Shown piece after piece: positions 6,623-14,113 of a stretch of 43,415 nt of DNA. The first letter of the stretch is position 1. The number at the start of each line of letters is the position of its first letter. The notes under the pieces were generated by a model. The model was not told where the DNA came from and did no database searches. It saw only the letters and a list, made by a program, of their open reading frames with translations. Source of the DNA: an uncultured Eubacteriales bacterium (GTDB lineage: Bacteria > Bacillota > Clostridia > Christensenellales > Aristaeellaceae); contig CADBCY010000023.1 of assembly GCA_902793325.1 (NCBI GenBank), positions 1-43,415 on the forward strand. Reading direction: 5' to 3'. The translations under genes were made by a program, and so were the position numbers.

Positions 6623-8435
6623 TGCCTGTTCCTCCAAGGAGTTCCTTTAGTTCTTCAATATAGTCTTCCACCAGCATCAACCGATCCTCCTCACAGAGAA
6701 GCACGGTATCGCCGATCTCATCAAAGAGAGCCTCGTTGATGGCGTCAGCAGTCATGCTCGGCATCAGATGATGGGCATTCATGATTCCCGCTGCGTCCCG
6801 GCCCTCCAATAGGGTCCGAAGAATCTGAATCTGTATGTGATCCAGCGGTAGATCGCACGTTTCGCCCTTTGCCGCGGTTGGGATAGCTTCTTCAATGTCC
6901 TCGATTTCGTCCTCCGTCAGCAGGCTTTCCCGCGTCATGGCAGCATCCCGGCGAATCCGCTCCAGGCCGGAAAGGTCGATGGTGATTTTCGGCCTGGACG
7001 CTTCCATCGCGGCCTTCCTGTCCGCTTCGATCACCGCTTCAATACAGGGAATCGCCCACGCGTCCTCCGGCTTTTCCCTGAGATAACGCCCCGTCTTCAA
7101 ATAGCGGCGCAGCCGTGCGTCTGTCTCATGCAGAAAGCCCTGCAATCTGACCTTGTCATAGGACAGGGATTCATAGGCGCGCACCGTCCAAATCCCGTCT
7201 TTGCACCGAAAACCGCGGCACGCGTTGAGCACATAATCCCTGTCCTTCGGTCGTTCCTGCTCATAATAGACAGCGTTGGACAGCGGATACCAGCGGCGGG
7301 TCTTCCTTTCTCCGAAGCAGAGGGCAAACAGACCCTTTTCCTGCCAGCGGCAGGCAACGGCGGAGCGCCATGCCTCACTGAACAGGCGTTGCCCCCGCGC
7401 GGGGTCAAACGCGATGACCGGCGATTCGGCAATCTTCTTTCCGCCGAACACGCAGAGGGCTGAAAATACATCTTCCGCTGGATGGGCTTCCGGCTCTTTC
7501 AGTACGGCAATGGCCGCGTCCTGCGCCATCATTTCCGGGTCGGCATACTCCCGGGCAAGCTCCGGCGGCAGGTCGTTCACCACGGCGTATTCCAGCATCC
7601 AGCGGCGGAGGTTGCCCCGCATGCGCTGATCGCCGATGCCCGAATCCAAGTATCCGGCTTCAAAGGCCCGCAGCTTTTTCAGAACGTCTTCCGGGGAGTT
7701 CGCACCGATGCCATTCAGCAGCTCGTAGAGATAGATGAAGGCCACGGATGTGGGAATCGGCTGGAAGTCCCCCCGGCGTACATTGGCGCGCCAGGTAAAG
7801 TATCCGCGAAGCTGCCTCGCCGTCAGGTCGTGATAGGTGGGAAAGTAGCGAACAAAGTCGCCGCCTGACCATGGACAGTCATCCTCATAATCCTCCATGA
7901 ACACCGCCTGCCGGTAGAAGTTCCTGGCTCTGGATTCGACGGATTCCCTGCCGTATTCAAACAGGCGGCGCATTTCGCGCAGCTTCTCCGGCAGCGGTTC
8001 CCTCGCAGGTCGGTAGTCGCTGCCGGAAAAGGGCAGGGCCGTCTCCTGATAGCCCATCCCGTGGGTTGGGCTATGGGAATCAAGGACGATGGTGAAGCCC
8101 CGAGGCGTTTCGGAGCTTATCGCCTGATCCAGCAGATGAAAGACGATCTGCGGCTCAGTTCTTTCGTCGAAGCAAATGCCGACCCATTTGGCCCCGTGCA
8201 TTCGGATTGGCGGCGACAGGTATGGCCGCTGGATGTGCTCAAAACCGCCGCATTTCAGGTCGCAGCGCTGGATCTCTGTGCCGGTATCAGTATCCCATTG
8301 CCGCATCAGCAGGGCGACCCATTTCCCGGTCTGGGGGTGACAGAGGACAGAGAAACCCGGAAAGTCCGTCCACTTATGCTGTTCCCGCATCTGGTATTTC
8401 TCATTGGCGTATGCCGTCAGCTCTGAAAGCTCCAT
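6615..8435 (-). CDS. TerB_N-domain protein with a YjbR-like N-terminus
   Basis: The product is 606 residues. Residues 1-115 resemble the MmcQ/YjbR fold (TDFPGFSVLCHPQTGKWVAL, then DLKCG and HGAKWVGICF). Residues from about 165 match TerB_N, with the signature YFPTYHDLTARQLRGYFTWR and YLYELLNGIG. The C-terminal part is helical and acidic (TEDEIEDIEEAIP) and probably corresponds to TerB_C. TerB-type domains were linked by comparative genomics to stress and phage-response systems. It is the first gene of operon A, with GGAAGGGGG before ATG. It may recruit or sense for the ATPase-helicase pair (inference). Confidence 0.8.
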   Translation of the reverse strand: MELSELTAYANEKYQMREQHKWTDFPGFSVLCHPQTGKWVALLMRQWDTDTGTEIQRCDLKCGGFEHIQRPYLSPPIRMHGAKWVGICFDERTEPQIVFHLLDQAISSETPRGFTIVLDSHSPTHGMGYQETALPFSGSDYRPAREPLPEKLREMRRLFEYGRESVESRARNFYRQAVFMEDYEDDCPWSGGDFVRYFPTYHDLTARQLRGYFTWRANVRRGDFQPIPTSVAFIYLYELLNGIGANSPEDVLKKLRAFEAGYLDSGIGDQRMRGNLRRWMLEYAVVNDLPPELAREYADPEMMAQDAAIAVLKEPEAHPAEDVFSALCVFGGKKIAESPVIAFDPARGQRLFSEAWRSAVACRWQEKGLFALCFGERKTRRWYPLSNAVYYEQERPKDRDYVLNACRGFRCKDGIWTVRAYESLSYDKVRLQGFLHETDARLRRYLKTGRYLREKPEDAWAIPCIEAVIEADRKAAMEASRPKITIDLSGLERIRRDAAMTRESLLTEDEIEDIEEAIPTAAKGETCDLPLDHIQIQILRTLLEGRDAAGIMNAHHLMPSMTADAINEALFDEIGDTVLLCEEDRLMLVEDYIEELKELLGGTGNG

Positions 8436-8467
8436 GGACGCACCCCCTTCCTGTGAACAGTATAATT

Positions 8468-8522
8468 ATTATACCATATCTTAATTTGAAATCAAGTACG
8501 CAGAAATAACATACTTGGTATG
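8468..8522 (-). promoter_or_regulatory. Operon A promoter with HxlR-type operator
   Basis: On the minus strand TTGATT (8490-8495) and TATAAT (8468-8473) are 16 bases apart. Just upstream is the palindrome CATAC-TTG-GTATG (8510-8522). The 19-bp block 8490-8508 (aatcaagtacgcagaaata) is identical to 12180-12198 at operon B. The rest of the 8436-8601 gap holds no gene. Confidence 0.8.
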
Positions 8523-8601
8523 ATTTGTGATACCTGGATAATTATAAATCCCGGCCATATTAATTCCATGACCGGGATCGCATGCTTTACGCGAAATGCG
8601 G

Positions 8602-9474
8602 TTATTTCTTCGCTGACTTCCTGACCTCTTCATGGTAGAAGTAATTGACAACTACCGGCGGCCGGCCAAAATCAGAACGATGCTGGTCGTTGTCCCGCAG
8701 ATACGGCATGCCTTCCTGTGCCGTAAAGGCCTGCATCTCCTCATCCAATGCCGTCCAGTAGGCACGGGACTTATTGGAGTAGATATCGTGATACAGCCCG
8801 TCCAGCTCCGGATGCTTTTCGTGTATCCATTCTAGAATCCGAACACGGTAGTCGCCCCGCAGGTTCAGATTCTCCAGCCACACCAGATTGCACTGTTTTT
8901 TGGTCCTTTCAATGATGGCCTTCACATCCGTAATGCCGGGGAAGATGGGCGAAATGAAGCAGGTCGTCTGCACTCCTGCATCGTAGAAGGCCTTCATCGC
9001 CGCAAGTCTGCGCTCGATGCTCACGCCCCGGTCCATCTCCCTGCGGAAATCCTCATCCAGGGTGTTAATGGAGAAAGAAACTCTCGCATTGGGGAATGTT
9101 TTGATCAGATCCAGGTCGCGTAGAACAAGATCGGATTTGGTGGCAATGCTGATGCTGATGCCGCTGCCCTGAAGCTGCTCAAGCAATGCGCGGGTGCGCT
9201 GGTATTTGGCCTCACAGGGCTGATAGCAATCGGTCACGGAACCGAGAAACGCTTCCTTTCCGGCGTATTTCTCCGGATGCTTGATCTCCGGCCAGTACTT
9301 CACGTCAATAAACTCTCCCCATGGCTGGGGATGGTTGGTAAAGCGCTTCATGAATGAGGCGTAACAGTATTTGCAGGCATGGGCGCAGCCCACATAGGGG
9401 TTGACGGAATAGTCTGATACCGGAAGATTGGATTTCGTCATCACGCTCTTGACTGGAATTTCTTGTATCTTCAT
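8602..9474 (-). CDS. SPL-family radical SAM protein (mobile-pair type)
   Basis: The product is 290 residues. The radical SAM cluster motif is YVGCAHACKYC (Cys30, Cys34, Cys37). SVTDCYQPCE, SIATKSDLVLRDLDL and VSFSINTLDE follow, as in spore-photolyase-like SPL proteins. It closely recalls the family named radical SAM mobile pair protein, usually found as two adjacent radical SAM genes with a MarR-type regulator. Here only one member is present and it is last in operon B. The reaction is unknown; a role in spore DNA repair is unlikely given the context. Confidence 0.83.
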   Translation of the reverse strand: MKIQEIPVKSVMTKSNLPVSDYSVNPYVGCAHACKYCYASFMKRFTNHPQPWGEFIDVKYWPEIKHPEKYAGKEAFLGSVTDCYQPCEAKYQRTRALLEQLQGSGISISIATKSDLVLRDLDLIKTFPNARVSFSINTLDEDFRREMDRGVSIERRLAAMKAFYDAGVQTTCFISPIFPGITDVKAIIERTKKQCNLVWLENLNLRGDYRVRILEWIHEKHPELDGLYHDIYSNKSRAYWTALDEEMQAFTAQEGMPYLRDNDQHRSDFGRPPVVVNYFYHEEVRKSAKK

Positions 9475-9487
9475 GTATTTCTTCCTC

Positions 9488-9952
9488 TCATAGCTTCATG
9501 TAATCGGACATATCCGTAAAGCCAATCTCGTGATAGAGCCGCTTTGCCATTCCGGAGCTTTCCAGATAGATTTTCTCAGTTCCTCGCTGTTTTGCGTCGT
9601 CAATCAGGTACTCCACGATCTTTCTGCCGATCCCTTCCCCGCGCAGCTCCGGCAAGGCGTAGATGTTCATGAGATACCCGTTGGTGCCAGTGGGGTTATC
9701 CGGCGAGGGCATCTCACGCTGATAGCAGATCCCACCGCAGCCAACGATCCTGCCGGTTTCACCGTCGATGGCAAAGCAGGCCGTGTGTGTGCCGTCCGCC
9801 AAATGGTGACGGTAATAGGCCTCGTTGTTTCTGCGGATGTCTGAACGGTCCTCCTGTTCGCCCGCAGGAAAAACCTCGGCCAGCACCCGCATCCGCCATT
9901 CCATCAGGGTATCCAGATCCGCAAGACTCGCTTTTTTAACCGATACGCTCAT
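9488..9952 (-). CDS. GNAT-family N-acetyltransferase
   Basis: The product is 154 residues. The acetyl-CoA motif A is ALPELRGEGIGRKIVEYLI (R/Q-x-x-G-x-G/A type). The end, KIYLESSGMAKRLYHEIGF, is typical of GNAT motif B. The start lies 17 bases inside the adenylation gene, so the genes are coupled. It would acetylate an amine, possibly a product or precursor of the neighbouring adenylation enzyme; that link rests only on gene order. Confidence 0.87.
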   Translation of the reverse strand: MSVSVKKASLADLDTLMEWRMRVLAEVFPAGEQEDRSDIRRNNEAYYRHHLADGTHTACFAIDGETGRIVGCGGICYQREMPSPDNPTGTNGYLMNIYALPELRGEGIGRKIVEYLIDDAKQRGTEKIYLESSGMAKRLYHEIGFTDMSDYMKL

Positions 9953-11429
9953 AGGCCTGCCCTTCCTTCATTACCACCGGCATCCTCGCCATATCCGGCT
10001 TGCCGTTGGTGTTCAGCGGGATCTGCGGCATTTTCACGATAAACTCCGGAATCATGAAGCTCGTCAGGTTTTCGGAGAGCTCCTTTCGCACCTGGGAGAC
10101 CTTCAGGTCCTTCTTGCTCGGAACCACATAGGCGATCATGTAGGACAGGCCTTCTTCATCCGTAAAGGGGCGAACGATGGCCTGCTCCACGCCGCTGCAC
10201 TGGTAGAGCTTGGACTCCACCTCCATGACCTCGACGCGCTTGCCATAGATCATGATCTGCGTGTCCTTGCGGTGCAGAAAAGCGATGTTGCCATCCGGCA
10301 AAATATAGCCGAGATCACCGCTGCGATACATCCGGCCCCCGTCGGGAAGCGAGACAAACGCCTTGTTTTCCTCATCATGGTCGCCGGTGTAACCGTTGGA
10401 TACGCCCCCGCCATAGATGCAGATCTCTCCGGTCTCTCCCTTCGGCAGTTCATTTCCCGCGCTGTCCAGAATCTTGATTTCCGTGCCAAGAACCGGATGC
10501 CCGATGGGATAGGTTCCGTCCTCCAGAACCTGCCCATCGCGGCAGCGGTAGTAGGAGGCGCAGACCGTGGTCTCGGATGGGCCGTAAGTGTTGTATACTT
10601 CGGCCTTGTCCAGCAGATGATCCACGTGATGGCCGCGCAACACATCGCCGCCGCTGATAAGGAGGCGCAGTGATGACGGGATCGAATCCAGATGGTTCAT
10701 TTCCGCCAGCAGATACGGGAAACCAGAAAGCATGGTCACGCCATGCCGTTCCACAAAGGCCATCAGGCTGCGGATATCCTTCTTGTCATCCTCAGATGGA
10801 ATGGCCAGTGCCGCACCGTTGAGCAGGCTCGTGAAGACCTCCTCGACGAAGATGTCGAAGGAGCAAACGGAATACTGGAGCATCGTGTCCCCACGCTTCG
10901 GATGAAATTCGTCCTCAAATGCCCGCACATAATGGCAGACATTGCGATTGGTGACGGATACGCCCTTCGGCCTGCCGGTCGTGCCGGATGTATAGAGGAT
11001 ATAGGCAAGGTCGTCCGGTTTTTGGGTATAGACTCTGCTCTTGCTTCCGGGGGCAGCGGTGCAGATGGAACAGTCGGAATAGATCTGCTCAAAGCCTTCC
11101 AGCTTCGAGACATACTGCATTTCCGTCAGCACAAAATCGACGTGGGCTTCCTCCATCATGTAATGGATCCGCCCGGTTGGGAAGCTGGGCTCGGCGGGAA
11201 TGTACATTGCGCCGGTTTTCAATACTGCCAGGATAGAGGCGATCATCTCAGCCCGGTGCCGCATCACGATACCCACTGCACGGGTCTTATCCGGAAAGCT
11301 GTCTGCGATCATGTCCACCATGGCAGACAAATCCATAAAGGTCAGAGTGCGTTTGTTTTCGATGATTGCCGGGGCATCCGGCTGCTGCTCCACCATAGCA
11401 GTAAACATGCTATAAATTGTATTATCCAT
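9936..11429 (-). CDS. Stand-alone amino-acid adenylation (AMP-binding) enzyme
   Basis: The product is 497 residues. ATP-binding core AYILYTSGTTGRPKGV, NTYGPSETTVCASY, MYRSGDLGYI and the C-terminal lysine region NTNGKPDMARMP are all present. They mark the ANL superfamily, closest to NRPS adenylation domains or DltA. No carrier-protein domain is attached or encoded nearby. ATG at 11429 is chosen because AAAGGAGAA precedes it. It would activate an amino or aryl acid as the AMP ester and pass it to an unknown acceptor. The neighbouring esterase and acetyltransferase suggest a small pathway. Substrate cannot be called with confidence. Confidence 0.87.
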   Translation of the reverse strand: MDNTIYSMFTAMVEQQPDAPAIIENKRTLTFMDLSAMVDMIADSFPDKTRAVGIVMRHRAEMIASILAVLKTGAMYIPAEPSFPTGRIHYMMEEAHVDFVLTEMQYVSKLEGFEQIYSDCSICTAAPGSKSRVYTQKPDDLAYILYTSGTTGRPKGVSVTNRNVCHYVRAFEDEFHPKRGDTMLQYSVCSFDIFVEEVFTSLLNGAALAIPSEDDKKDIRSLMAFVERHGVTMLSGFPYLLAEMNHLDSIPSSLRLLISGGDVLRGHHVDHLLDKAEVYNTYGPSETTVCASYYRCRDGQVLEDGTYPIGHPVLGTEIKILDSAGNELPKGETGEICIYGGGVSNGYTGDHDEENKAFVSLPDGGRMYRSGDLGYILPDGNIAFLHRKDTQIMIYGKRVEVMEVESKLYQCSGVEQAIVRPFTDEEGLSYMIAYVVPSKKDLKVSQVRKELSENLTSFMIPEFIVKMPQIPLNTNGKPDMARMPVVMKEGQAYERIG

Positions 11430-11449
11430 TCTCGTTCTTCTCCTTTTTC

Positions 11450-12127
11450 TTACATCAATATCGCCTTGATGCCCTTTGCGCTTCGGAGCGCGGCATCTGT
11501 GAAGTGATTCCCGGGATTCAGTTCCCAAGTCACATCAAGACCGAGCTGCATATAATGTGAGACGATCTGTTCGGTATTGTCCTGCACCGTTTTCAGAAAA
11601 GCGTTTCTTGTTTTAGCCTCTTTATCCCCGAGAGACAGATACAGTTTATCCGGGCGTTTTTTCATTTTGTGAGTGAGTACATATTCCCTGAATTCCGGAA
11701 ACCACAGAGATCCGGACATACTCGCCACTCGGTCAAACGCGTCGCACCGATACATGGCATACAGCGCAAACAGCCCAGCCAAGGAATAACCCGCGATTCC
11801 AATAGAGCGGGGACTGCCCAGGAGCATCGACATGGCTTCCGGCAGGATCCTCGTCAGCAACAGGTTCAAATAGTCATCCGCGCCACCTGTGCATGGGGTA
11901 TCGTTCTCCGTAATTGGTGGACAGTACCATGGGGTCATATCATGATCCCATTTCAGATTTCCGACAACCAAAAGATGACAGTCAGGCGTCCCAATTTCTT
12001 CCATTGCCTGAATGACAGAAGCGCCTTCACCGGAATAATTGTTCAGTATGATAAGCGGAGCATCTGCCTGCTCCCCACAGTACAAGGTTGCCTTCCCTCT
12101 ATCGCATTCAAAGGCCTTCTTCTCCAT
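11450..12127 (-). CDS. Alpha/beta-hydrolase esterase (Fes/EsteraseD-like)
   Basis: The product is 225 residues. The nucleophile elbow IAGYSLAGLFALY gives Ser115, and a late His in LNPGNHFTDA fits the catalytic triad. The compact size and the VASMSGSLWFPEF segment resemble the enterobactin-esterase/EsteraseD group. It is the first gene of operon B, 20 bases before the adenylation gene, with GGGGG upstream of ATG. It could hydrolyse an ester or thioester made by the adenylation enzyme, acting as editing or release enzyme (inference). No signal peptide is seen, so it should be cytoplasmic. Confidence 0.8.
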   Translation of the reverse strand: MEKKAFECDRGKATLYCGEQADAPLIILNNYSGEGASVIQAMEEIGTPDCHLLVVGNLKWDHDMTPWYCPPITENDTPCTGGADDYLNLLLTRILPEAMSMLLGSPRSIGIAGYSLAGLFALYAMYRCDAFDRVASMSGSLWFPEFREYVLTHKMKKRPDKLYLSLGDKEAKTRNAFLKTVQDNTEQIVSHYMQLGLDVTWELNPGNHFTDAALRSAKGIKAILM

Positions 12128-12157
12128 ATTTACCCCCTGACAATTTAATGTACATTA

Positions 12158-12212
12158 ATTATACTGAGTCCAAGGAATAAATCAAGTACGCAGAAATATC
12201 GTACATAGTACG
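12158..12212 (-). promoter_or_regulatory. Operon B promoter with HxlR-type operator
   Basis: On the minus strand TTGATT (12180-12185) and TATAAT (12158-12163) are 16 bases apart, exactly as at operon A. The palindrome CGTAC-ATA-GTACG (12200-12212) takes the place of CATAC-TTG-GTATG, with both arms changed in step. An additional TTAATGTACATTAA palindrome overlaps the -10. Confidence 0.8.
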
Positions 12213-12234
12213 TTGCGTGATACCGAGGCGCAAG

Positions 12235-12430
12235 ATGAAAGAGACAAGGAAGTACGCGTCCTACGAAGAGTATTCTGTAAAGGTCAGGGACGGCATCGTG
12301 ACAGATCAGGGCAACTGCCCCGCCATGCCCTTGCTTCTGATGCTCCAGGGCAAATAGAAAATCCAGGTGCTGTATGAGTTCTGCATTCATAATCATATTC
12401 GATTTGAAGAGCTTAAGAGGGAGTTTCAGA
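12235..12430 (+). pseudogene. Decayed hxlR paralogue
   Basis: The plus strand reads MKETRKYASYEEYSVKVRDG, then CPAMPLLLMLQGK, then TAG, then KIQVLYEFCIHNHIRFEELK. It aligns end to end with the intact HxlR at 2660-3055. The TAG at 12355-12357 replaces the conserved Trp codon of GRWK/GKWK, and similarity stops about half way. The gene points away from operon B, with the shared operator between them. This is the usual arrangement for an autoregulated HxlR and its target. The 3' half was lost where it meets the excisionase-like gene. Confidence 0.82.
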
Positions 12431-12437
12431 TGAATGC

Positions 12438-12650
12438 TCAGGAACTCCCATTGAGCCACTGATGAAAGGCTTCCTTCGGGATGACGATCCTGTTGCCGAT
12501 TCTTATAGCTGGGAAATCCTTGCTGTGGGTCAGGCGGTATGCTTCATTCTTCCCGATGCCGAGCATCATCCTGATCTCATCGACGGTATAAACGCATTTC
12601 TTTGCGTTTTGTTCTTGATTCAGTTTCGTTACCATATTCATTCTCTCCAT
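12438..12650 (-). CDS. Excisionase-like helix-turn-helix protein
   Basis: The product is 70 residues from ATG 12650, which has AGGAGG upstream; an in-frame ATG at 12677 is less likely. The core YTVDEIRMMLGIGKNEAYRLTHS, FPAIRIGNRIVIPKEAFHQW is the MerR-like fold of Xis and other excisionase/HTH_17 proteins. It would direct excision by bending the element ends or act as a repressor. It follows vapE by 26 bases and is separated from the integrase by about 4.4 kb. Confidence 0.82.
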   Translation of the reverse strand: MERMNMVTKLNQEQNAKKCVYTVDEIRMMLGIGKNEAYRLTHSKDFPAIRIGNRIVIPKEAFHQWLNGSS

Positions 12651-12676
12651 GTGTTCCTCCTGTAATACTTGTTTCA

Positions 12677-14113
12677 TTAATTCTCGTGTGCCTCCGGGAA
12701 CGGCACGTCCGAAGTATCCGTGACCGGGACAAAGCCCTGCTCAAGCATGGACTGCTGCTTATCTGGGTTTGAAACGTCTCGTTTACGTTCTTGTTTACAA
12801 TCCTCGTCCCGTATCCATGACCGCTGCTGGCCATAGATTGGGAAGCGGTGCTGCGGACCGACCTTCCAGCCCTGAATGCTGTAACGCATGATCTCACCGA
12901 TCTCGCTGCTCTCAATCCGCGTAGGCTCGCCAAAATTGTGCAGCGCTTCCCGGTACAACTGGGTGGTGCAGACATAGTCGCCTTCGTATTCATCCAGGTA
13001 CGCCTGAATGAGACCTGCGTTGGTATCCTCAGGCATGAATTCCTGCCGGAGCTGGTCGAGCTGGCGCGTGATTTCAGGTGAGAAGGTCATGGTGTAGTCC
13101 CTTCGCTTGAAGATATCCATGGCTTCCGCCCACATCTGATTGATGTACTCCCTGGACGCTGCTTCGTCTTCCAGAATGTGCACCTCTGCGTTGTCCAGAT
13201 CTACCGTAACCGGCAGGAATCTGCGGTTGCCGGTATGGTCGAAGGGGAGACATTTCTGCCTATTGGTGGTTGCGCCGAACACGCACTGACGGGGACGATC
13301 GGCGGGATAGACCGCGTAGGGATCGCGGTACACATCGGACTGCCGGGAGACAAATGCCTTCGTTTCCTCCGCCCGCTTACCGTTCATCATGGCGAGCATT
13401 TCCGGCATCTCTATGATCCAATGACCATTGATCTTTTCATAGATTCGACTGCTCTTGAAGTCCACAAGATCGTCGGTGAACCAGTCGTCCTGGATCGCCA
13501 GGAAGCGGAAGAAGGTCGATTTACCGACGCCCTGCCCGCCGATCAGTGTCAGCACATACTCGCACTTGCAGCCCGGCCAGAACACCCTTTGGAGCGCGCC
13601 CATCATGTAGGTCTTGAGACAGAGGTACGTCAATTCATCTTCCGGAGCGCCGAGGAAGTGGCGCAGGGCGTGCCGGAGCCGTTCCTGTCCATCCCATTCC
13701 AGGCCGTTCAAGTAATCCCGGATGGGATGGAAGCTGTCGTTGTTCGCCGCCATGGAGACCGCCCGCCGGCACAGGCTATCGTTCCGAAGATCATAATTCT
13801 GTGCCATGTAGCTGAGGATGTTGTCCATGTCGTTGTCCGTCAGCGCCGCGCCGCTGCGCCGCCAGGGGACTTCCTTGCAAATCACCATCCGGCAGCTGAG
13901 CAGGTTCAGCCGTACCAGCCCACGCAGGAAGCTGTCCTCCTGAACCGCCAGCATGCAGTTCTCAATAGTCTGCGTGACTTTGCCCTTCTCGTTCCGGTGC
14001 AGCTGTTCCCGGACATAATCTACCGGCACCATTTCCGCTGACAGCTTGTCCATCTTCTCTTTGCTGATGTTTTTCCAATCGCCGTTCAATTCGCGTGATA
14101 ACCTCCCTTCCAT
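12677..14113 (-). CDS. VapE-family P-loop helicase (virulence-associated E)
   Basis: The product is 478 residues. Walker A IGGQGVGKSTFF is near residues 191-202, and Walker B-like HWIIEMPEMLAM is clear. The VapE signature TKAFVSRQSDVYRDPY and VFGATTNRQKCLP(F)D..GNRRFLPV follows. VapE proteins are replicative superfamily III-like helicases of satellites and integrative elements and act with a primase. The annotated start at 14113 lies 152 bases inside the CHC2 gene and lacks a good ribosome site. TTG at 14089, downstream of GGAAGGGAGG, or ATG at 14053 are alternatives. Confidence 0.85.
   Translation of the reverse strand: MEGRLSRELNGDWKNISKEKMDKLSAEMVPVDYVREQLHRNEKGKVTQTIENCMLAVQEDSFLRGLVRLNLLSCRMVICKEVPWRRSGAALTDNDMDNILSYMAQNYDLRNDSLCRRAVSMAANNDSFHPIRDYLNGLEWDGQERLRHALRHFLGAPEDELTYLCLKTYMMGALQRVFWPGCKCEYVLTLIGGQGVGKSTFFRFLAIQDDWFTDDLVDFKSSRIYEKINGHWIIEMPEMLAMMNGKRAEETKAFVSRQSDVYRDPYAVYPADRPRQCVFGATTNRQKCLPFDHTGNRRFLPVTVDLDNAEVHILEDEAASREYINQMWAEAMDIFKRRDYTMTFSPEITRQLDQLRQEFMPEDTNAGLIQAYLDEYEGDYVCTTQLYREALHNFGEPTRIESSEIGEIMRYSIQGWKVGPQHRFPIYGQQRSWIRDEDCKQERKRDVSNPDKQQSMLEQGFVPVTDTSDVPFPEAHEN

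Noticed and set aside
5294-8435. Complete BREX system
   Set aside because: Only BrxD-like and Lhr-like helicase partners are present; there is no PglX methylase, PglZ, BrxC or PglY gene in the window.
12145-12459. Minus-strand open frame of 104 codons
   Set aside because: It is the antisense shadow of the hxlR remnant and the operon B operator.
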